A stretch of 59,837 bases of DNA from Paenibacillus sp. JCM 18996 (lineage in GTDB: Bacteria; Bacillota; Bacilli; Paenibacillales; NBRC-103111). Position 1 is the stretch's first letter, and each line of letters starts with the position of its first letter. This document shows, piece by piece, positions 51,651 to 59,837 of the stretch. The translations under genes and the position numbers were made by a program. Below the pieces are notes generated by a model that made no database searches, was not told where the DNA came from, and worked only from the letters and a program-made list of their open reading frames with translations. Location of the stretch: the NCBI GenBank assembly GCA_001313085.1, contig BBFE01000019.1, forward strand, positions 1 to 59,837. The letters are read 5' to 3'.

Positions 51651-52949
51651 TTACAGCCGCTTCAAAGCATCGTGATGCGCTTCAATCGTCATCTCGATAT
51701 CCTCTTCGGAATGAGCCGCCGAAACGAACATTCCTTCGAACTGGGACGGTGCAACGGAAACTCCCTGATCGAGCAGATTGGCAAAATAGCGGTTGAATTT
51801 CGTGAGATCGGAGGTTTTCGCGGTTTCATAGTTCACTACCCGCTCATCCGTGAAGAACGGACAGATCATAGAGCCGACACGGTTAATCGTCGAAGGGACT
51901 CCAGCTTCTTTGGCGTTTGCGGCAAAGCCTTCCTCCAACCTTGCCGACAGCTTCTCCACACGTTCGTACACACCTGGATGGCCGAGAAGCTGAAGCGTCG
52001 TATAGCCTGCCGCCATGGCAAGCGGATTGCCGGACAAGGTGCCCGCCTGATAGATCGGTCCGCTTGGAGCGATCTGCTCCATGATGTCTCTTCTGCGCCG
52101 TATGCCCCTACAGGCAGTCCTCCGCCGATGACTTTGCCGAGACAGGTCAGGTCGGGTGTAATCCCGTAAAGGCCTTGGGCGCAATGATAGTGCACACGGA
52201 AGCCCGTCATCACTTCATCGAAAATAAGCAGGCTGCCGTATTTCGTCGTGATGTCTCTCAAGCCCTGCAGAAATCCCGGCTCCGGAGGAACGACGCCCAT
52301 GTTGCCCGCCACAGGCTCCACGATAATAGCTGCCAGCTCTTCCCCGAACTTCTCGAAGGCAAGCTTGACGGCGTCCAGATCATTGTAAGGCACGGTGATG
52401 GTGTTCACCGCTACATTCTCGGGTACACCTGGCTGTCGGGCAATCCCAGTGTAGCGACCCCGGAACCGCTTTTATGAGCAGGGAATCCGCATGGCCGTGG
52501 TAAGAGCCCTCGAATTTCATAATTTTATTCCGTCCTGTAAAACCCCGCGCCAGCCTCAGAGCGCTCATAGTCGCTTCCGTTCCAGAGTTGACCATCCTGA
52601 CCATTTCCATGGACGGGACCCGTTCGCAGACCAATTTGGCCATTTGCGTCTCGATTTCCGTCGGAGCGCCGAAGCTTGTCCCTTTTTCCGCTGCGGACTT
52701 TATCGCTTCCACCACCGCCGGATGGGCATGCCCCATAATCAGCGGGCCCCAGGAGCCGATATAGTCAAGGAAACGGTTGCCGTCAATATCATACACGTGC
52801 GAGCCTTCCCCGCTGGTAATGAATAACGGAGTCAGCCCCACCGATTTAAACGCTCTTACAGGACTATTCACCCCGCCCGGAATATACCTTTTGGCTTCCT
52901 CAAACGCCGCTTTGGATACACTGGATTTTCTGACATTGTCGATGTTCAT
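51651..52949 (-). CDS. hemL: glutamate-1-semialdehyde 2,1-aminomutase, frameshifted
   Basis: PLP enzyme that makes 5-aminolevulinate from glutamate-1-semialdehyde. It reads [82 protein letters not shown], and the PLP-lysine region [17 protein letters not shown]. About 430 residues. Start at ATG 52949; a GTG four codons upstream is possible. Breaks near 52440 and near 52095. It is the last gene of the haem cluster, 44 bases after hemY. Confidence 0.93.
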
Positions 52950-52993
52950 TTTAGACCACACCCATCGTTTTATTTAAACGTTAAAGAAACTGT

Positions 52994-54437
52994 TCAGGAG
53001 TACAGCGCCTCCACTGCTTCTTTTCCTTGACGGATACAATCCGGCAGCCCCACTCCGTGGAAGCCGGATCCGGTGATATAGACGCCCGGCATTTGAGCAG
53101 AAAGTTGTTCCTTAACCTCTTGACCTGCTGCAGATGGCCGACGGGGTACTGAGGCATGGAACGGGGCAGCCGGGTAACCTCGTAAAACAGCGGCTCTGCC
53201 GTAATAGCCATCAGATCCTTTACATCCCTGCGTACTTTCGCCACAATCTCCTCATCCGATAAAAGCATCCAGTCCTCTTCCCCAGAACGCCCGACATAGC
53301 AGCGGATCAGTTCCTTATCCTCAGGCGCGGTATGCAGCCATTTGGCTGAGGTCCAGGTGCATGCTGTAATAAATCGGCCTTCCTTGCGGGGAACCAGAAA
53401 GCCGGAGCCGTCAAGATGGGTGGAGATATCTTCACGGTTGAAAGCCATAATCACGTTGGCTACAGAAACGTAATTAATGCTGTTTAATTCGGCGGCCTCC
53501 GGCACGGAAGGAAAGAGCTTGGCCAGGACGTAGGAAGGCAGCGCAGCTATGACTTTATCCGCCTCCAGCAAGGTTCCGTCAGTCAGCCGAACGGAATAAC
53601 CATTGTCGATTTTGCCCACCGAAGCCACCTTGCAGCCTGTCAGGATACCGCAATGTTTCAGTGATTCCTCCAACCGTTCAACCAGAGTGGACAGCCCGTT
53701 TTTTGTAAGTTAAAAAAACACACTGCCGGCCGCCGCTTTCGGCAGCCCTACCTGCTTCTTTTCCGCCTGCTTGTTCAGCATCATCCCTTTGATCAGGGAG
53801 CCGAATTTGCGCTCTGTGGCCTGGAATTGAGGAAAGGTGGATTGCAGGCTGAGAGCGTACGTGTCCCCGGCGTAAATGCCGCGAGCAAAGGCTCGGCTAT
53901 ATTGGTCAGCACTTCCTTGCCGAGGCGCCTCTCCAGGAAGTGGCCCAATGATTCGTCCTCGCCGTCCCTCTTGGCCGGGATAAACAGATCCATAGCCGCT
54001 CTGGCTTTACCTGCGGGCGATATGAGGCCGGTCTTCAAAAAATGGCTTAAGCTGGGTCGGAATACCGAGCACCAGCCCTTTTGGCATACCGTGGAGCTTG
54101 TTGTTTCGCAGAATATACGTTTTCTTGGCTTCCGGGTTGGTGCCTGTGAATTCACCTTCCAGCCCCAATTCCCTGCTCAAATCAATGATTGGCAGCTTGC
54201 GGGCAAGAAAGGAATCGGGACCTTTTTTCGATCACAAAGCCCTCTTTGCGAAGTGTATTGATCTTGCCGCCCAACCGCTCGCTTGCCTCTATGATCGTTA
54301 TGTCCAGCGGAATACTCTGCTCTCTGCAGTGTTTTTTGTGCATAATAAGCCGCACTCAGGCCGGTGATGCCGCCGCCGATCACTATGAGTCTTTGCCTGC
54401 CTTTTGCGCCGGTCACTGACTGTACTGCTTGTGCCAT
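52994..54437 (-). CDS. hemY: coproporphyrinogen III / protoporphyrinogen oxidase HemY, frameshifted
   Basis: FAD enzyme; in Firmicutes it oxidises coproporphyrinogen III to coproporphyrin III (CgoX). The FAD loop is RLIVIGGGITGLSAAYYAQ near residue 20. Later parts read FIPAKRDGEDESLGHFLERR, VTRLPRSMPQYPVGHLQQVK and GVGLPDCIRQGKEAVEALYS at the end, the usual FAD-binding C-terminus. Breaks near 54335, 54226, 54040, 53880, 53705 and 53100. It overlaps hemH by 25 bases. About 475 residues. Confidence 0.9.
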
Positions 54438-55397
54438 GCCGCATACACCTCATCGCTTAACACTTTCATATATAAAGGATCGGTATTTAACGACTCTGTC
54501 CGCTCCAGGTGCATTCCGAGCTCCCTGGCCGCCTTTTGGGCTTCGATATCAAGATCGTATAGCACTTCAAGATGGTCGGACACGAAGCCCGCCGGGCAGA
54601 CGAGCACATTGGTCACTCCTTCTTCCGCCCGCACCTTCTTCAACACATCGAGTATGTCCGGTCCAAGCCAAGGCTGCGCGGTCCGGCCCGCGCTCTGCCA
54701 ACCGAACTGCCAATTGCCGATTCCGGCCCGCTCCGCTACCGCTTGCGCGGTTTCCAGCAGCTGCTGCGGATAAGGGTCATTCATTTCGAGTATTTTTTTT
54801 CAGGCAGGCTGTGGGCCGTGAAAACCACCTTCAGCCCGTTGCGTTCCGCCTCAGTGAACTTCTCCAAAGCTTCTTCCACCCGTTCGGCTAAAGCCTGGAT
54901 CAGCAGCGGATGCAGATGGTAGCTGCGTATAAAAGTGATGCGAAGCCCCAGATCATCCGCTTTTTTTTCCTGCGCCCTCGCAATATATCCGCCCACGCTC
55001 ATAGCCGAGTAGTGCGGGGCCAGAACGATTCCGACCGCTTCCCGCACACCGTCTTCCACCATTTTGGCGACACCGTCCTCGATGTAAGGCTCGGCGTGCT
55101 TCAAACCTTGATAGGTGACAAACTCCATATCCGAATGCTCGCGGTTAAGCGTTTCCTCCAAAGCGGCCACCTGCTTGTCCGTGTTTGCCCTGAGCGGAAA
55201 AAAACCGCCGACGATCGCCTCATAACGGGAAATCAGCTCGTTCAGCTGTTCAGGAGTCGGAGGGTGCCCTCTTCGGATATGCGTGTAGTAAGCCTCGATG
55301 CCGTCTATACTTGCGGGAGTACCGTAGGACATAACTAGTACGCCGATCTTTTTTTGGGGCGCTGTACGCCGTTTTGGGGAGTTGCTTGACTGGACAT
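54413..55397 (-). CDS. hemH: coproporphyrin ferrochelatase HemH, frameshifted
   Basis: Inserts iron into coproporphyrin III (CpfC type). It reads IGVLVMSYGTPASIDGIEAY, YTHIRRGHPPTPEQLN, LKHAEPYIEDGVAKMVEDGV and VFTAHSLPEK with the active-site His, then GWQSAGRTAQPWLGPDILD and PAGFVSDHLEVLYDLDIEA. The ATG at 55397 overlaps the hemE stop (TAATG). The seven-A run at about 55353 should be five and the eight-T run at about 54792 should be six. About 320 residues, without the C-terminal 2Fe-2S or membrane extensions. Confidence 0.93.
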
Positions 55398-56461
55398 TAT
55401 ATACCACTTCTTTCGGGGGTTCTCGAAAACACAGCTGCCGAATATTCATGGATGTATTCCGTGAGCCTTGTCAATTTGTCAATCGATGCTTCAGGATACA
55501 GCCCATGGCCCAGGTTAAAAAATATATCCGGGACGCTTCATCCTTCATCCATCAATTCCTTCGCGAACCGCTCGATGACCGCCATCGGCGCTTCCAGAAC
55601 ATACGGGTCCAGGTTGCCCTGCACCGCGAATCTTTCTCCCACCCGCTCCCGGCCTTCCGTGATGGAGACTCTCCAATCCAAGCCGATCACATCGGTCGCA
55701 ATGTCTTTCAGGCAGGGCAAAAGCTCGCCGGAAGCTACTCCGGGAAAATAAATTTTCGGCTGCTCCAAATGGGAAAGCTCATCAAAGATCCTCTTGATCG
55801 TCGGCTTAACAAAAACAGTGAAATCCTTCGGCGACAACGTCCCTACCCAGCTGTCGAACAGCTGAACCGCTTTGGCCCCGCTGGCGATATGCGCTTTCAA
55901 GTAGGTGATGACCATGTCCCTAATTTATCCATAAGCAGATGCCACACCTCAGGCTCCCCGTACATTAAGGCCTTGGTTCTGATATAGCTTTTGGAAGGCT
56001 TCCCTTCGATCAGGTAGCTTGCAATTGTGAAAGGGGCCCGGCAAAAGTGATCAAAGGCACTTCCAGCTCCCTGTCAAGGATTCTGATCGTTTCCAGAATA
56101 TGGGGTAAATCCTGTTCCGCCTGAATGGGGCGAAGCTTCCGGACATCGGCCTCCGACCGTATCGGATTATCGATGACTGGACCGATATTCTTGACAATAT
56201 CGAAATCAATGCCCAGAGGGGCAACGGGGTTCATAATATCGGAATATAAAATAGCCGCATCCACGCCGAGCTTTTTTGACCGGCATGAGGGTAACCTCCG
56301 CCGCCAATTCCGGCTGTTTGCAGATTTCCAGCAGGCTGTATTTTTTCTTTGATTTTACGGTAATCCGGATCGTAGCGGCCCGCCTGGCGCATATACCACA
56401 CCGGAAGCCGATCCACTTCCCCCCGCTTGCAAGCCCTGAGAAAACGATCGTTGTAGGCCAT
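55397..56461 (-). CDS. hemE: uroporphyrinogen decarboxylase, frameshifted
   Basis: Decarboxylates uroporphyrinogen III to coproporphyrinogen III. It reads [20 protein letters not shown] (substrate-binding Arg/Asp), [52 protein letters not shown] and [16 protein letters not shown]. About 350 residues from ATG 56461 after AAAAGGGGTATT. Breaks near 56340, 56275, 56035, 55920 and the six-A run near 55517 that should be five. The stop overlaps the hemH start. Confidence 0.93.
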
Positions 56462-56571
56462 GAAAAAAAATACCCCTTTTCCGTATATCTCTCTATCCTC
56501 TCCATTATGCCCTTTTTCTGGCAGGGTCACAACCGTCCGCATTAAGGAGTTCTTACATTTCTTTGACAGAA

Positions 56572-56594
56572 AGAAACCCCTCGGTTGAGGGGAA
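56572..56594 (-). terminator. possible weak terminator between hemB and hemE
   Basis: CCCCTC and GAGGGG form a short stem with a TTTC-rich tail on the minus strand. The 210-base gap here is the only sizeable break within the haem cluster, so hemEHYL may have a separate promoter. Confidence 0.45.
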
Positions 56595-56671
56595 AATGTT
56601 AAATCAGGTGCTGTACGCCGGTAACTTTACAGTCCGAGCCTCATTCGAGCCGGCATCTGAGCCAACGGCTG

Positions 56672-57671
56672 CTACCGCTGCTCCTTCAGCCAGCGGGCGG
56701 CGTCCTTGGAGAAGTAGGTGATGATCATATCGGCGCCGGCGCGTTTGAAACCAGTCAACGTTTCAAGCACGATCGCTCTTTCATTGATCCAACCGTTGCG
56801 GGCCGCCGCTTTGACCATCGAATATTCCGCGCTCACGTTATAAGCCGCAACAGGCAGGTCGAAGTTGTCCTTGACCGACTTGATGATATCCATATAAGCC
56901 AGCGCCGGCTTCACGATCAGTATGTCCGCCCCTTCGATCACATCGGATTCGGCTTCTCGCAGAGCTTCTCTTGCGTTGGCCGGGTCCATCTGGTACGTCT
57001 TGCGGTCGCCGAACTGAGGCGCGGAATGGGCCGCATCCCGGAAAGGGCCGTAATATGCGGATTCATACTTGACCGAGTATGACATGACGGGCACATGCTC
57101 GAAGCCCGCTTCGTCCAAACCGCTGCGAATGGCCTGGACAAAGCCGTCCATCATATTCGACGGAGCGATGATGTCCGCACCCGCTTCAGCCTGGGATACA
57201 GCCGTTTTGGCCAGCAGCTCCAACGAGGCGTCATTCTGCACGACGGCTTGTCCGGTTCTTTCATCCTGGTGAACCACACCGCAGTGGCCGTGGTCCGTAA
57301 ATTGGCACAAGCAAGTGTCTGCAATAACGAGCAGATTCGGGTGTTTTTCCTTGATTGCCCGGGTCGCAAGCTGAACGATCCCGTTGTGGTCATAAGCGGA
57401 GCTGCCTTGGGAATCCTTCTCCGCAGGTACGCCAAACAGCAGAATCGCCTGAATTCCGAGGCCGACCACCTCCTGGATCTCCTGCTCCAGCCTGTCCAAT
57501 GAAAAAATGATACGCTCCCGGCATGGAAGGGATCTCTTCCTTCACATCGCTACCGTGCGTCACGAAAATCGGATAGATCAAATCATTTACAGTCAGCGTC
57601 GTTTCTCTGACCAAATTTCGGATATTCGCGGATCCGCGAAGCCTGCGGTGTCTGACTACAGGAAAACTCAT
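56672..57671 (-). CDS. hemB: delta-aminolevulinic acid dehydratase (porphobilinogen synthase), one frameshift
   Basis: Joins two aminolevulinate molecules into porphobilinogen. It starts [20 protein letters not shown]; the zinc-cysteine site reads [17 protein letters not shown], and the two Schiff-base lysines are in [16 protein letters not shown] and [16 protein letters not shown]. About 330 residues. A six-T run at about 57503 must be five to join the halves. The ATG (57671) overlaps the hemD stop; an extra A in the run before it wrongly fuses the two frames. Confidence 0.95.
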
Positions 57672-59227
57672 CGTTTTTTCCTCCTTTGGTTGTATAATTG
57701 CTCTGACCAGGGAAGCTACCGTCGCTTCCTGAGCCATATAATTTACGGGCAGCCCGAATTCGCGTGCCGTTGCGGCAGTCTTCGGCCCAATACAGGCAAA
57801 CTCTGCGCTGGCCATAAGCTTTGCGGGATCTTCCGCGCCTGATAGCCGAAGCGCTTCGAAAAGATTTTTTTTAACCGTTGAAGAACTGGTAAAAGTAATA
57901 ATATCAATCGCGCCACGGCGAAGCAATTCTATGGTTTCGTCCCCATATTCGGCAGAGAGGACATTCTCGTAAACATCGATTTCGGTGACCTCGAGCCCCA
58001 TTTCCGAAAGCATTCGCGGCAGCCCGCCGCCAGCCAAATCTCCGGTGGCCAGAAGCGCTTTTTGCCCGGGCTTTATGAGACCCGCCATAGCCTCGCCCAA
58101 AGCCTCGCCTTGAAAGCGTTCAGGCTGCACCTCCGCAATCAAGCCTCTTTGAGCGAGAGCTTCAGAGGTCTTCGAGCCGACAGCGGCGATCCGAGCTTTA
58201 TGAAGCTTGCGCACGTCCATCTTTTTTTCAATCAATCTGTTAAAAAAAAGAATTCGACTCCATTGGCGCTGGTGAACACGGCCCAATCGAATACGTGAAG
58301 CGAGGCCAAAGCCTCGTCAAATTTGCCCAACGCTTCCCTGCTGCATGGAGCCTGGACCCGGATAACCGGGAATTCCACCGCTTCCCCGCCGTTATTTTCG
58401 ATCAGCTCCACCAATTCGCTCGCTTGGCTTCTTGCCCGGGTTACGAGAATTCGTTTGCCGAACAGCGGCTGCTTCTCCACCCAGGCCAGCTTTTCCCTAA
58501 GCTTGACCACATCCCCCACAATAATTACGGCTGGAGACTGGAAATTCACTTCCTTCACCTGCGCGGCAATCGTGGAAAGCACACCGGTCAAAGTCTCCTG
58601 CTCCATCCATGTGCCCCAGCGGATCAGCGCAACCGGGGTGCCGGGAGCTTTGCCCCAATGAATCAGCTCGGATGCGATCTGTTCAATGTTGGCTACGCCC
58701 ATTAGAAAAAAAATCAGAGTGCCAGATGCCCCGGCCAAATTCCGCCAATTGACTTTACTGTATGTTTTATTCGGATATTCATGCCCGGTCACAATGGAAA
58801 AAAAAGACGAAGTGAAATCCCTGTGCGTCACAGGAATTCCCGCGTAAGCCGGAACCGCGATTGCTGATGTGATGCCAGGGACAATCTCAAAAGGAATGCC
58901 GTTCTCCGCAAGCTCCTCGGCTTCCTCGCCCACTCTGCCGAAAACCGAGGGATCTCCGCCCTTCAGCCTGGCCACGCATTTGCCCTGCAAAGCCAGATCG
59001 ACCAAAAGCCTGTTTATATCGTCCTGCTTCATCATATGCTTGTCCGGCAGCTTTCCGACAAAAAAATCTTCTCCGCCCCGGGCTTCATTTGACGCAGCAG
59101 ACGCGGGCTGGCCAAACGGTCATACACCACGACATCGGCTTTTTTGAATGGCCTGCAGCCCTTTTACGGTTATTAATCTGGGATCGCCCGGCCCCGCTCC
59201 AATGAGATAAACCTTGCCTCCGTTCAA
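57668..59227 (-). CDS. cobA-hemD: fused uroporphyrinogen-III C-methyltransferase / synthase, frameshifted
   Basis: Two-domain enzyme. The N-terminal SAM-dependent methyltransferase (CobA/SUMT) reads [59 protein letters not shown] and [14 protein letters not shown]. After about residue 265 comes uroporphyrinogen-III synthase (HemD): [56 protein letters not shown] and [17 protein letters not shown]. The first domain leads to sirohaem and cobalamin precursors, the second to haem. Best start TTG 59227. Breaks near 58800, 59065, 59140, 58710 and 58245. About 515 residues; a common architecture in Firmicutes. Confidence 0.9.
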
Positions 59228-59234
59228 CCCGCCA

Positions 59235-59837
59235 TCATCCCTTCAGTTCTTCCAAAATCGCATCCGCTCCCCGGCGGATCAAACGCTCGGCCAGCTCCAA
59301 ACCGAGCGCCTCGGGTTCCGTACCGGTGCAGGTCTCCTTGAGCAAATTCTTCCCGTCAGGAGTGCCTACCATGCCGGTCACGGTGATGAGCGGTATTGTG
59401 TTCTCCGTTCCGTGCAGACGCCCGCGTAAGCGCCGATCGGCACCTGGCAGCCGCCGTTCAGGCGGGCCAGGAAGCTGCGCTCCGTCCGTACCGCGAGCGC
59501 GGTCGCTGATGCTGGTATCTGCCGAGCAGATCCAGCATGAAGGCGTCGTCCGCCCGGCACTCGATGCACAGCGCTCCCTGCCCCACGGCAGGGACGCACA
59601 GCTCGGGCGGCACATACTCCGTGATGCGATCGCTCCAACCGATGCGGTGCAAGCCCGCAGCGGCCAGTATGATCGCATCGAAGCCCTCCGATTCGAGCTT
59701 CTTCAGCCTCGAATCGATGTTGCCCCGGATCGGCTCGATCGCCAGATCCGGGCGCAAGTGTGCCAGCTGCGCGGACCTGCGCAGGCTGGACGTGCCGACA
59801 CGACGCCTTCGGGCAGCTCGTGCAGGCTGCCGTGGCG
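59235..59837 (-). CDS. hemC: hydroxymethylbilane synthase, 5' end cut by window, frameshifted
   Basis: Polymerises four porphobilinogens. Visible are [18 protein letters not shown] after a small shift near 59800, [39 protein letters not shown] and [16 protein letters not shown]. The dipyrromethane-cofactor Cys is in [19 protein letters not shown], and the gene ends [15 protein letters not shown]. It precedes cobA-hemD by 7 bases. Breaks near 59500 and 59410. The first third lies outside the window. Confidence 0.92.

Noticed and set aside
57390..58286. Apparent fusion of hemD with hemB
   Set aside because: It depends on one extra A in the run before the hemB start. With five A the hemD frame ends in TGA overlapping the hemB ATG, as expected.

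Overview
The window comes from the chromosome of an endospore-forming Bacillota, most likely Paenibacillus or a close relative. The evidence is gene order and content: rplU-prp-rpmA-spo0B-obg, a maf-radC-mreBCD-minCD block with rodA and spoIVFA/spoIVFB, valS-folC-murC, a SpoVID-like coat morphogenetic gene, a SpoIIB-like SPOR gene, and a coproporphyrin-type haem cluster. Nearly all core genes are on the minus strand.

Layout. 1-3.8 kb: threonine operon (pheB-hom-thrC-thrB). 4.2-5.6 kb: an esterase and a glycine-zipper protein. 5.7-8.9 kb: obg, spo0B, rpmA, prp, rplU. 9.0-17.8 kb: RNase G, spoIVFB/FA, rodA, minD, minC, mreD, mreC, mreB. 17.8-18.7 kb: radC and the orphaned 3' end of maf. 18.7-35.65 kb: a genomic island of about 16.9 kb inserted inside maf. 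35.3-46.3 kb: a chimeric maf, a DUF4321 protein, a coiled-coil protein, an MFS transporter, a SPOR protein, murC, folC, and valS with a T-box. 47-51.6 kb: spoVID-like gene, an unknown gene, a pseudouridine synthase, and a phosphodiester-glycosidase-like protein. 51.6-59.8 kb: hemL, hemY, hemH, hemE, hemB, cobA-hemD, hemC.

The island is the most interesting part. Its edges are two pieces of maf that share an 8-bp core at the codons for Lys-Ala-Gly. Joining them across the core restores a normal Maf C-terminus. A remnant of a large serine recombinase lies next to one edge. At the other edge the host maf 5' part reads in frame into an element-borne second Maf tail. Cargo: decayed transposase, ABC-exporter and SLH remnants; a TetR-YhgE pair with twin operators around a near-consensus promoter; a ten-gene minus-strand operon (GntR/UTRA regulator, TIM-barrel protein, Ugp/carbohydrate-type ABC importer, HAD phosphatase, metallo-beta-lactamase-fold hydrolase, 2H phosphoesterase, formylglycine-type sulfatase/phosphoesterase); and broken cyanophycin-synthetase and asparaginase genes. 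The operon looks like a pathway for importing and dismantling a phospho- or sulfo-ester or phosphonate-like compound, and it has no C-P lyase core here.

Caution on quality. Most genes, including essential ones (obg, valS, rplU, mreB, minD, hemE), carry frameshifts. These fall mainly in A/T runs that are one or two bases too long, with occasional missing G or C. The pattern is best explained by sequencing or consensus error, so such genes are annotated across their inferred full span. True degeneration is assigned only where whole domains are missing. No tRNA, rRNA or CRISPR array was recognised.
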